From: Zoogloea dura
Lineage (GTDB): Bacteria > Pseudomonadota > Gammaproteobacteria > Burkholderiales > Rhodocyclaceae
Length of the DNA: 64,000 bases
Direction: 5' to 3'
NCBI RefSeq assembly: GCF_012927165.1
Contig: NZ_JABBGA010000004.1
Location: 124,001-188,000, forward strand
Position numbers and translations under genes: made by a program. Below, piece by piece: positions 56,833 to 64,000 of this stretch (its first letter is position 1; every line of letters begins with the position of its first letter). The notes below the pieces were generated by a model. That model was not told the origin of the DNA, did no database searches, and was given only the letters and a program-made list of their open reading frames with translations.

Positions 56833-58490
56833 GCTTCCAGCCCCAGCATCTCGGCCGCGTGCCGGCGGGTGGTGTCGGTTATCTGCACCCCCCCCAGCAT
56901 GCGGGCGATCTCCTCGATGCGCCCCCCGTCATCCAGGAGCGAAACCCTGGAGAGGGTTTCACCCTCGCGGGTCTCCTTGGCGATCGACCACTGCCAGTCG
57001 GCCTGCGCGGCAACCTGCGGCAAGTGGGTCACGCACAGCACCTGGCGGTCCTGGCCGAGCTGGCGCAGGAGGCGCCCGACGATCTCGGCAACCCGGCCGC
57101 CGATACCCACATCCACCTCATCAAAGATCAGCGTGGGGGTCGCCCCGTTGCGGCTGGTGATGACCTGAATGGCCAGCCCGATTCGCGACAGCTCGCCCCC
57201 CGAAGCCACCTTCGCCATCGGGCGCAGAGGCTGGCTCGCGTTGGCCGTCACCAGGAAATCAGCCAACTCCAGCCCCGAGCCACAACCGCCTTCCACGTCC
57301 TTCAGCGCAATCTCGAAGACCGCGCCGGCCATGGCGAGGGACTGCATCGCCTCGGTGACAGCGGCCGACAGTTCGGCGGCCACGTGACGACGGGCGCCGG
57401 ACAAACGCCGTGCCACCTCCATGAAAGCCTCCCTCGCCACTGACTCTTCCCGCGCCAGGGCCTCGGGGTCCGACTGACGCACCAATCGTTCAAGGCGGCC
57501 GCGGCTTTCCGCCAGCAGCTCAGGCAATTCATCGGGTGCCACCCGGTACTTGCGGGCGGCTGCCGTCACGCCATTGATGCGCTGATCGATCTCGGCCAGG
57601 CGCCCCGGATCCAGGTCCAGCCTGTCCCGGTATCGCCGCAGGGCATGTACGGCCTCATCCAGCTGGATACCCGCCCCGCTCAGCAGCTCCTGGATATCGG
57701 ACAGCTGCGCATCATGTCGCGCCATGTCGGCCGTCCGGCTGAGCAAGCGCTCAAGGCGAGGCAGAATGGCGTACTCGCCATCGGCAAGATCCTCCAGCAC
57801 CTCCGCCCCACCCTCGAGCAGGCTGGCCGCGTGAGCCAGCCGGGCCTGCTCCTGGTTCAGGGCCACCCAGTCATCGGCGTTGAAGGCCAGCTCTTCGAGC
57901 TCCTTGACCTGCCAGCCCAGCAGCTCCCGCTCCCTTTCGGTTGAAGATGCGCCTTCCTCGGCCGCTTCGCGGGCACGCCGCCGGGCAGACCATTCACGAT
58001 ACAGGCCGGACACCTCCCGCGCCATCGGCAACAAGCCGCCATGGGCATCCAGCAGGGCCAGTTGCGCTTCGGTGCGCAGCAAGGCATGGTGGGCATGCTG
58101 ACCATGGATGTCGGCCAGGAAATCACCTGCGGCCCGCAGCTGGGCAAGCACTACCGGCGTACCGTTGATCCAGGCCTTGGAGCGCCCCCCGCTTTCGACG
58201 ACACGGCGCAGCAATACGGTCTCATCCTCCACCGCCAGGGCTTGTTCGACCAGCCACTGACGCAGCGGGCCATCGGCAGGCAGATCGAACTCCGCCACGA
58301 TCTCGGCCCGAGCGCGGCCCGAACGCACGGCGCCAGCTTCGGCCTTGCTGCCCAGGGCGAGCCCCAATGCGTCAAGCAGGATGGACTTGCCCGCCCCGGT
58401 TTCTCCGGTAAGGGTGCCGAAGCCCGGCCTGAAATCCAGCGCGAGCTGGTCGACGATCACAAAATCGCGGATGGAGAGATGACGCAACAT
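56829..58490 (-). CDS. recN: DNA repair protein RecN
   Basis: A 553-residue SMC-like ATPase used in double-strand break repair. Walker A is [18 protein letters not shown] near the N-terminus, long coiled-coil arms occupy the middle, and the C-terminus has the ABC signature [13 protein letters not shown] and Walker [14 protein letters not shown]. It is likely part of a unit with the upstream nadK (30-bp gap). Confidence 0.96.
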   Translation of the reverse strand: MLRHLSIRDFVIVDQLALDFRPGFGTLTGETGAGKSILLDALGLALGSKAEAGAVRSGRARAEIVAEFDLPADGPLRQWLVEQALAVEDETVLLRRVVESGGRSKAWINGTPVVLAQLRAAGDFLADIHGQHAHHALLRTEAQLALLDAHGGLLPMAREVSGLYREWSARRRAREAAEEGASSTERERELLGWQVKELEELAFNADDWVALNQEQARLAHAASLLEGGAEVLEDLADGEYAILPRLERLLSRTADMARHDAQLSDIQELLSGAGIQLDEAVHALRRYRDRLDLDPGRLAEIDQRINGVTAAARKYRVAPDELPELLAESRGRLERLVRQSDPEALAREESVAREAFMEVARRLSGARRHVAAELSAAVTEAMQSLAMAGAVFEIALKDVEGGCGSGLELADFLVTANASQPLRPMAKVASGGELSRIGLAIQVITSRNGATPTLIFDEVDVGIGGRVAEIVGRLLRQLGQDRQVLCVTHLPQVAAQADWQWSIAKETREGETLSRVSLLDDGGRIEEIARMLGGVQITDTTRRHAAEMLGLEA

Positions 58491-58520
58491 GGCGGGAAAC
58501 GAGGTGAAAGACGCAACCGG

Positions 58521-59405
58521 TCAGGTATGCCGGGGCGTGGAACTCCAGTGCAGCTTTTCGCGGAGCATGGCGAAATAGCTATACCCCACCGGGTGGAGCA
58601 GGCGCACCCGGTAAGGCGAGCGGGTGATCTGGACAGTGTCGCCCGCGCGCGTGTCATAGCGGGTCTGGCCATCGAAATGGACCCGTGAATCGTGGGGCGG
58701 CAGCAAGACGATTTCGATGCGGCAGCGATCCGGCAGCGTGATCGGCCGGGCCGTGAGGGTGTGCGGACACATGGGAACAAGCGCGATGCCATCGACACTG
58801 GGGTGCAGGATCGGGCCGTTGGCAGACAGCGCGTAAGCGGTGGAGCCGGTTGGCGTCGACACAATCATGCCGTCCGAGCGCTGGGTGTACACGTACTCGC
58901 CGTCGATGCGCAGATCAAATTCGATCATGCGCCCCAGGTCGCCCTTGTTAACGACCACGTCGTTCAACGCCACGGTATGGAAGACCCTGCGCCCGTTACG
59001 CAGCACCTCTGCGTCGAGCAGCACGCGGGTTTCCTCGGTATAGCGGCCTTCGAGAATCTCCCCGACCTTCTCCAGCGCCACATCCCGCGAGATGTCAGTG
59101 AGAAAACCCAGCCGCCCCTGATTGACGCCCACCAGGGGCACATCGAATTCGGCCAGTCGGCAGGCGCTATTGAGAAGTGATCCGTCTCCCCCCAGCACGA
59201 TGGCCAGATCGGCTCGCACGCCGATCTCCTCATAGCTGGCCACTGTGAAGCCGGATGTCAGCCCCGTGGAACTGGCCGTCCCTTGTTCGATCAGAACAGA
59301 CAAGCCCGAGCCACGAAGATAGCTTGCCAGGCGCAGCACCGCTTCGGCCACCTCCTGGCTCTGGTATTTGCCGATCAGCGCAATGGTATTGAACTCGCAG
59401 GTCAT
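58521..59405 (-). CDS. nadK: NAD kinase
   Basis: A 294-residue enzyme that phosphorylates NAD to NADP. It shows the GGDGS motif (LAIVLGGDGSLLNSA), the NQGRLGFLTD stretch, the metal- and NAD-binding ALNDVVVNKGDLGRM and the Gly-rich STPTGSTAYALSANGPI. ATG at 59405 (MTCEFNTIALIGK) is the standard start. Divergent from hrcA. Confidence 0.96.
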   Translation of the reverse strand: MTCEFNTIALIGKYQSQEVAEAVLRLASYLRGSGLSVLIEQGTASSTGLTSGFTVASYEEIGVRADLAIVLGGDGSLLNSACRLAEFDVPLVGVNQGRLGFLTDISRDVALEKVGEILEGRYTEETRVLLDAEVLRNGRRVFHTVALNDVVVNKGDLGRMIEFDLRIDGEYVYTQRSDGMIVSTPTGSTAYALSANGPILHPSVDGIALVPMCPHTLTARPITLPDRCRIEIVLLPPHDSRVHFDGQTRYDTRAGDTVQITRSPYRVRLLHPVGYSYFAMLREKLHWSSTPRHT

Positions 59406-59481
59406 GTGAATGATTAAACCACATTCTTTATTAAGACCGTGCGCCGCACCGGCAAAAGCGCTCATTCAGGTACTCTGGCGC

Positions 59482-59510
59482 TTCTCAGCGCGGCCTGCCT
59501 TCCTTAGAAT
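59482..59510 (+). promoter_or_regulatory. possible sigma-70 promoter of hrcA
   Basis: TTCTCA (59482-59487) and TAGAAT (59505-59510) are 17 bp apart, matching 4/6 and 5/6 of the consensus. The start would fall near 59517, leaving a short leader. No CIRCE repeat was seen here, so autoregulation by HrcA is not supported. Confidence 0.4.
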
Positions 59511-59536
59511 CCGGTGGTAGCCCTGAATATAAAACC

Positions 59537-60568
59537 ATGACCAGCCTCGACCAACGCTCGCAAATCCTGCTCAAGACCCTGGTGGAGCACTACATCGCCG
59601 ACGGCCAGCCCGTGGGCTCGCGTGCCCTGTCCCGCCATTCGGGCCTCAAGCTCTCTCCGGCAACGGTACGCAACGTCATGTCGGACCTCGAAGAGCTCGG
59701 CTACATCACCAGCCCGCACACATCTGCTGGACGGATTCCGACCTCTCTGGGCTACCGTTTCTTCGTCGACAGCCTGCTGACCGTGCAACCGCTGGGTGTA
59801 GGCCAGATGCAGGAGATCAAGGGACACATCCAGCCAGGCGAACCCCAGCGGGTCATCAGCGCCGCGTCCCAGCTCCTTTCCGGGCTGACCCACTTTGCCG
59901 GCGTGGTCGTCTCTCCCAAGCAGGACGTCACCAAGATCCGCCAGATCGAATTCGTCAGCCTTTCCGAGAAGCGGGTGCTGCTGATCCTGGTCACCACCGC
60001 CGGTGATGTCCAGAACCGCATCCTGTTCACCAAGCGGGCCTACTCCGCCTCCGAACTCGTCAGCGCTGCCAACTACCTCAACCAGCATTTCGCCGGCCTG
60101 GCCTTCCCCGAGATACGCAACCGCATCCAGGACGAACTCAAGCAGTTGCGCACGGACATGACCGAACTGATGAGCGCGGCAGTCGAGGCCAGTTCGGAAG
60201 CCCTGGAGGAAACCCAGAGCACCTACGTCATCTCGGGTGAAACCAACCTTCTCGACGCAGAAGACCTCTCGTCCAACATGGCCCGCCTGCGCGAGCTGTT
60301 CAAGCTCTTCGAGCAGAAGACGGGACTGATGCAACTGCTCGACATCTCCAACCGCGCCCAGGGCGTCCAGATCTTCATCGGCGGAGAGAGCGGGCTGAGC
60401 CCGCTGGACGACTGCAGCGTCGTCACCGCCCCCTACGAAGTGGATGGCCACCTCGTGGGCTCGATCGGCGTCATCGGCCCCACCCGCATGGCCTACGAGC
60501 GTGTCATTCCCATCGTCGATGTCACGGCACGGCTCCTCACCAGCGCCCTGTCGGGCCAGAACACCTGA
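59537..60568 (+). CDS. hrcA: heat-inducible transcription repressor HrcA
   Basis: A 343-residue repressor of class I heat-shock genes such as groESL. It begins with a winged-helix domain ([38 protein letters not shown]), followed by the GAF-like dimerisation domain with an inserted segment. HrcA is normally matured by GroEL and binds CIRCE elements; no chaperone gene is in this window. Hairpin-free spacing of 16 bp to hemH suggests co-transcription. Confidence 0.96.
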   Translation: MTSLDQRSQILLKTLVEHYIADGQPVGSRALSRHSGLKLSPATVRNVMSDLEELGYITSPHTSAGRIPTSLGYRFFVDSLLTVQPLGVGQMQEIKGHIQPGEPQRVISAASQLLSGLTHFAGVVVSPKQDVTKIRQIEFVSLSEKRVLLILVTTAGDVQNRILFTKRAYSASELVSAANYLNQHFAGLAFPEIRNRIQDELKQLRTDMTELMSAAVEASSEALEETQSTYVISGETNLLDAEDLSSNMARLRELFKLFEQKTGLMQLLDISNRAQGVQIFIGGESGLSPLDDCSVVTAPYEVDGHLVGSIGVIGPTRMAYERVIPIVDVTARLLTSALSGQNT

Positions 60569-60584
60569 CCCCGGAAGTTCATCC

Positions 60585-61682
60585 ATGACACGATTCTGGC
60601 AAGAGCCAGCGTATACCCATGGCACGCCGCCCCGCACGGGCGTGCTGCTGGTCAATCTCGGCACACCGGCCGCCCCCACGGCGGCCGCGGTACGCCCCTA
60701 TCTCAAGCAGTTCCTGTCCGACCCCCGGGTCGTCGAGATCCCCCGTCTGGTCTGGTGGCCCATCCTCAACGGCATCATCCTGCGCACCCGGCCGGCCAAG
60801 TCGGCAGCGAAGTACGCCAGTGTGTGGACCACCGAGGGCTCTCCACTCAAGGTTCACACCGAAAAGCAGACGAAGCTGCTGGCGGGCTTCCTGGCCCACG
60901 CCGGCCAAAGCACGCTGCTGATCGACTCCGCCATGCGCTACGGCGAACCGTCCATCCGCAGCCGCCTCGACGCCATGAGGGCTGCCGGATGCACCCGCAT
61001 TCTCATCGTTCCGCTGTACCCACAGTTCGCGGCGAGCACCACGGCCACCGTAATGGATGAAGTCGCGGACTGCCTGCGGCACTGGCGCAACCTGCCAGAA
61101 ATCCGCTACATCCGCAGTTTTGGCGACGACCCCGGCTACATCCAGGCGCTGGCCGCCTCGGTACGCGAGCATTGGCAGCGCAACGGCCAGGCCGACAAGC
61201 TGGTGCTGAGCTTCCACGGCATTCCCCGGCGCTCCCTCGACCTGGGCGACCCCTACCACTGTGAATGCCACAAGACAGCCCGCCTGCTGGGCGAAGCCCT
61301 GCAGCTACCCAAGGAACGCCTGATCGTCAGCTTCCAGTCCCGCTTCGGCAAAGCCGCTTGGCTGCAGCCTTATACGCAGCCCACCCTGGAGGCCCTGGGG
61401 CGCAAGGGCACGGCCTCGGTCGACGTGATGTGCCCCGGCTTCGTCTCCGATTGCCTGGAAACCCTCGAAGAAATCAACATGGAATGCCGCGAGGCCTTTC
61501 TTCACGCCGGGGGCAAGCGCTTCGAATACATCCCCTGCCTCAACGAACGGGAAGACTGGATCCACGCCCTGACCCGACTCAGCCTGAGCCACCTGGGCAA
61601 CTGGTTGTCGGATGCCCCTGCCAGCCCGGAGGAAAGCGAACTTCAGCGACTGCGAGCCGTCGAACTCGGCGCTGCCCGCTAG
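60585..61682 (+). CDS. hemH: ferrochelatase
   Basis: A 365-residue enzyme inserting Fe2+ into protoporphyrin IX. The signature [20 protein letters not shown] contains the catalytic His; the conserved YPQFAASTT and [15 protein letters not shown] are present. ATG at 60585 follows CGGAAG; an upstream in-frame stretch overlaps hrcA and is rejected. It ends haem synthesis and is often next to hrcA/grpE in betaproteobacteria. Confidence 0.95.
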   Translation: MTRFWQEPAYTHGTPPRTGVLLVNLGTPAAPTAAAVRPYLKQFLSDPRVVEIPRLVWWPILNGIILRTRPAKSAAKYASVWTTEGSPLKVHTEKQTKLLAGFLAHAGQSTLLIDSAMRYGEPSIRSRLDAMRAAGCTRILIVPLYPQFAASTTATVMDEVADCLRHWRNLPEIRYIRSFGDDPGYIQALAASVREHWQRNGQADKLVLSFHGIPRRSLDLGDPYHCECHKTARLLGEALQLPKERLIVSFQSRFGKAAWLQPYTQPTLEALGRKGTASVDVMCPGFVSDCLETLEEINMECREAFLHAGGKRFEYIPCLNEREDWIHALTRLSLSHLGNWLSDAPASPEESELQRLRAVELGAAR

Positions 61683-61712
61683 ACACACCGGACACAAGGG
61701 AAGGAAAGAAAC

Positions 61713-62057
61713 GTGAGACTGATCCTGCGCTGGATCCTGAACGCCATCGCGCTGATGCTGATTCCCGGAATCCTCAGCGGCATCCAGGTCGAGAGCTACA
61801 CCGCGGCCCTGTTCGGCGCAGTGCTGCTGGGCTTTGTGAACGCCATCATCCGGCCGGTTCTGATCCTGATTACCCTGCCGATCACGCTGCTCACCCTGGG
61901 CCTGTTCACCCTGGTGATCAACGCCTTGATGTTCTGGAGCGTATCCGGGATCGTCCAGGGATTCGTGGTACAGGGCTTCTGGACGGCTTTCTGGGGAGCC
62001 CTGATCTACAGCATCCTGACCGGCCTGGTCAGCCTTGCCCTCGGCGAAAAAGACTGA
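61713..62057 (+). CDS. small four-helix membrane protein (phage-holin superfamily IV, PF04020-like)
   Basis: A 114-residue, very hydrophobic protein with four helices (about 6-22, 30-50, 55-80 and 84-108). The family stretches are ALFGAVLLGFVNAIIRPVLI, LPITLLTLGLFTLVINALMF and GFWTAFWGALIYSILTG. Despite the family name, chromosomal members are common and are not linked to phage here. Function unknown. It starts 30 bp after hemH with GGAAGGAAAG ahead of ATG-like codons; the initiator is GTG at 61713. Confidence 0.8.
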   Translation: MRLILRWILNAIALMLIPGILSGIQVESYTAALFGAVLLGFVNAIIRPVLILITLPITLLTLGLFTLVINALMFWSVSGIVQGFVVQGFWTAFWGALIYSILTGLVSLALGEKD

Positions 62058-62103
62058 GGGACCGAGGGACCGAACACGAGCCGGCCGGCATCTCCGGTCA
62101 GCC

Positions 62104-62622
62104 TCAACCGCCGACAGCCGCAACCGCAGCCCGACGGCGAGGTGTGCGGCGCCGCACCGCCCCCGGATCAAAGGCGCCGACCAGCTTGCCCAAGGCCGAC
62201 GAGCGTGCATCCATGGCCATGCGGAAGGCGCCGTCCTCACCGTACTTCTTCACCGAGAACTTGACCCGTTTGCGCCGGCCATCCGGCAGCGGCCACGAGG
62301 CCACCCAGAACCAGCGCTGCTTTTCTTCCGGCAAGTCGCGGGTTTCCGACGCGCAATAGCGGCACACACCAACCACGCCCGAACGGTTGTTCTTTTTGAC
62401 GATGTTGGAGTACTCCTGCATCGACAAGGGAGGATGCTCGGCGATGATCTGGTCCCGGTACTCCTTGGCCGCGGCGAACGAACGCTGCTTGCCGCCGAAG
62501 ATGCCATCACTGAAATGCTTGCGGTAGATCACGCCGCGCCGCTGGATGGTAACGAGCCACCCGTGAGTCCGACTGGTTTCGTTATCGACCCGGCTGATTC
62601 CATACGTACTGCCTCGGCTCAC
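62104..62622 (-). CDS. small basic protein with AP2/ERF-like domains
   Basis: A 172-residue protein starting at GTG with AGGAGGTG 4 nt upstream, a strong site that decides the start. Residues about 19-60 (HGWLVTIQRRGVIYRKHFSD and QRSFAAAKEYRDQIIAEHPP) and about 78-150 (RSGVVGVCRYC, FWVASWPLPDGRRKRVKF, YGEDGAFRMAMDARSSAL) each resemble the three-strand-plus-helix AP2 fold: a Gly-Val start, a Trp-containing strand, a basic strand and an Ala-rich helix. Plant AP2/ERF proteins and bacterial HNH homing endonucleases use it to bind DNA; no HNH motif is present. The C-terminus is Arg-rich. It is probably a DNA-binding protein, function unknown; the domain call is from pattern only. Confidence 0.7.
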   Translation of the reverse strand: MSRGSTYGISRVDNETSRTHGWLVTIQRRGVIYRKHFSDGIFGGKQRSFAAAKEYRDQIIAEHPPLSMQEYSNIVKKNNRSGVVGVCRYCASETRDLPEEKQRWFWVASWPLPDGRRKRVKFSVKKYGEDGAFRMAMDARSSALGKLVGAFDPGAVRRRTPRRRAAVAAVGG

Positions 62623-62804
62623 AGGCCACCTCCTGTCCGCTCCGCGAAGGCCTCGCGGCTTCAGGGGAGATTTCGGCCGTCCCGCGGGAAACTTTAGACA
62701 GATTCCGAGGGCGGCCAGGCTTCCGCAAGCTCGGATCACAAGGCCTTGAAAGCGGGTCAGGCGACCCCATGATGATCTCCACCCCCCTTTGCCACGGAAA
62801 CACC

Positions 62805-63251
62805 ATGAACCAGCCCCTGCTCGTGCCCTGTCCCCACTGCCATACCTTGAACAGGGTACCGGCGGAACGCCTCCAGGACGGAGGACACTGCGGACGCTGC
62901 AAGGCAGCTCTCGTTGTCGGCAAACCCTTGGCGCTGGACGACCAGCACTTCGACATCCACGCCCATCAGGGCGATCTGCCGCTGCTGGTCGACTTCTGGG
63001 CCCCCTGGTGCGGCCCCTGCAGGAGCATGGCACCGGCCTTCGAAGCCGCCGCCGCCGCCCTCGAACCCCGGGTCAGGCTGGCAAAGGTGAATACGGAAGA
63101 AGAGCAGCAGCTCGCTGCGCGGTTCGGGATCCGCAGCATTCCAACCCTCGTGCTGATCCACAAGGGCCGGGAGCTGGCCCGACAGAGCGGCGCCCTCGGA
63201 CAGGAGCAAATCGTGCGCTGGGCGGAGGCCCACCTTCCCCGGCAGAGCTGA
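62805..63251 (+). CDS. trxC: thioredoxin 2
   Basis: A 148-residue thioredoxin with the N-terminal zinc-binding module of TrxC (CPHCHTLNRVPAERL and CGRCKAAL) and a thioredoxin fold with the active site FWAPWCGPCRSM. The cis-Pro is in IRSIPTLVLI. It reduces cytosolic disulfides and is heat- and oxidation-tolerant in relatives. ATG at 62805 (MNQPLLVPC) is the usual start; an ATG 12 codons upstream is possible. Divergent from the AP2-like gene. Confidence 0.94.
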   Translation: MNQPLLVPCPHCHTLNRVPAERLQDGGHCGRCKAALVVGKPLALDDQHFDIHAHQGDLPLLVDFWAPWCGPCRSMAPAFEAAAAALEPRVRLAKVNTEEEQQLAARFGIRSIPTLVLIHKGRELARQSGALGQEQIVRWAEAHLPRQS

Positions 63252-63278
63252 AAGCGGCAGCTCCGGCCGGTGTCGCGC

Positions 63279-64000
63279 TCAATTGTCGACCAGCTGGAGC
63301 TCCATGCCAAAACCGCTCACGGTGATGCGCTCCGCCGGTGGGCCATCCTTGGAGAGCTCCCGGTAAGCCTGCCCCAGGCGGCGGGCCACGATCGTGACCA
63401 GGCGGCTCCGGAAAGCCTCCTGGCACTCGTCCGTCGCCAATGACAGAGCGGCGGGATTGATCTCGAGATATACCGTTCCGGTCGTTGCAACCGAGGTACT
63501 CACCTGGCGATGATCCTGCTGGTCGAGATAGGCCAGTTCGCCGAAGACATCGCCGTAGGCCAGCTCGCAGACCCGGTGTCCATCCACCGACACCTCGACC
63601 CGCCCGTCGACGATGATGCCGAAGCGCTGGTCTGCATCCCCCTCCCGCACCAGCAGGGTGTTCGCCTCAACCTTGCGCCAACGGGAAATCCGCAGGATCT
63701 CCCAGATCTCCACATCCTCGAACTCGACGAAGAAGGGCATCTTGCGCAGCACCGCGAAGCGCGCCGTATCCACCGGCACCAGCTTGTCATCGAGGATCTT
63801 GTAGCGGACCGCGGACAAGTCCTTGGCAAAGTCTGCGCCATTCTTGTAGCGGGAATACAGGTCCTTCTCGAGCGCCCGCCGGATGACCCCGTCGAGCTGC
63901 TCCGGCAGCTCCGAGTTGATCTGCGAAACCTGCGGTGGCTCTGTGTTGATGATCTTGTAGATCAGCTGGGCGGGGTTCTTGGCCCGGAAAGGCAGACGCC
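63279..64000 (-). CDS. Ser/Thr protein kinase fused to a C-terminal cyclic-nucleotide-binding domain (partial)
   Basis: The gene is cut by the right edge; 240 C-terminal codons are present. The first 65 read as the end of a Hanks-type kinase domain: LPFRAKNPAQLIYKIINTEP and the Arg-containing ALEKDLYSRYKNGADFAKDL of subdomain XI. A cNMP-binding beta-roll follows, with FVEFEDVEIWEILRISRW, LVREGDADQRFGIIVDGRVE, YGDVFGELAYLDQ and a C-terminal helix. The phosphate-binding segment lacks the usual R.A..A of a cAMP site (QDHRQVSTSVAT), so the ligand is uncertain. It converges on trxC. Confidence 0.82.
   Translation of the reverse strand, partial: RLPFRAKNPAQLIYKIINTEPPQVSQINSELPEQLDGVIRRALEKDLYSRYKNGADFAKDLSAVRYKILDDKLVPVDTARFAVLRKMPFFVEFEDVEIWEILRISRWRKVEANTLLVREGDADQRFGIIVDGRVEVSVDGHRVCELAYGDVFGELAYLDQQDHRQVSTSVATTGTVYLEINPAALSLATDECQEAFRSRLVTIVARRLGQAYRELSKDGPPAERITVSGFGMELQLVDN

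Noticed and set aside
59406-59536. CIRCE element ahead of hrcA
   Set aside because: No TTAGCACTC-N9-GAGTGCTAA or a near match was found in the intergenic region.
61713-62057. Prophage remnant suggested by a holin-family protein
   Set aside because: No other phage gene is nearby and such four-helix proteins are common in chromosomes.
62623-63033. Upstream extension of the AP2-like frame to 309 residues
   Set aside because: It overlaps trxC in antisense; AGGAGGTG before the GTG at 62622 marks the real start.

Overview
The window is GC-rich, densely packed bacterial chromosome. It fits a betaproteobacterium, most likely of the Rhodocyclales (Azospira-like). That placement is an inference from gene content and order: the run rlmE-ftsH-folP-glmM-tpiA-secG-tRNA-Leu-nuoA..N, the fur/bamE-dapB-carA-carB-greA run, DUF2818 and DUF3579 genes behind nuoN, and a detached set of exosortase-A-associated genes. 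I saw no insertion sequence, prophage, CRISPR array or rRNA operon. Both ends cut through genes: a PilS-type sensor kinase on the left and a Ser/Thr kinase fused to a cyclic-nucleotide-binding domain on the right.

Left part (1-24.7 kb, accessory and metabolic). After pilS and a small zinc-ribbon protein comes a methionine-type aminotransferase, divergent from mtnA and a class II aldolase. Together these look like salvage of the methylthioadenosine by-product, with the aldolase pointing to a DHAP-shunt branch rather than the classical MtnB route. A three-gene signalling block follows: a 1546-residue hybrid kinase with Hpt domain, a REC-HD-GYP regulator and a GGDEF-EAL protein, all consistent with c-di-GMP control. 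Next are a lipoprotein of the LEA-2 type, two tandem beta-hydroxyacid dehydrogenase paralogues, a PQQ-type sugar dehydrogenase and ybiB. A nitrate reductase gene (nasA) stands alone behind a clear sigma-54 promoter. Then an acyl carrier protein, an AMP-ligase and a PLP decarboxylase form an exosortase-A-type triad with no exosortase in sight.

Middle part (24.4-46.7 kb, core). The complete 14-gene NADH dehydrogenase I operon (nuoA-N, minus strand) sits behind tRNA-Leu(GAG), which has a strong sigma-70 promoter. Upstream of it, in the same direction, are secG, tpiA, glmM, folP, ftsH and rlmE. yhbY is divergent from rlmE.

Right part (46.7-64 kb). A minus-strand run reads bamE, dapB, a second hybrid kinase, carA, carB, greA and a DUF4149 gene. 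The hybrid kinase separates dapB from carA. fur is divergent from bamE and converges on recN-nadK; hrcA is divergent from nadK and is followed by hemH, a small four-helix membrane protein, a small AP2-like DNA-binding-type protein (minus), trxC and the truncated kinase/cNMP fusion. The most interesting leads are the mtnA-aldolase pair, the orphan ACP/ligase/decarboxylase set, the AP2-like protein, the sigma-54-driven orphan nasA and the degenerate receiver in the dapB-carA kinase.
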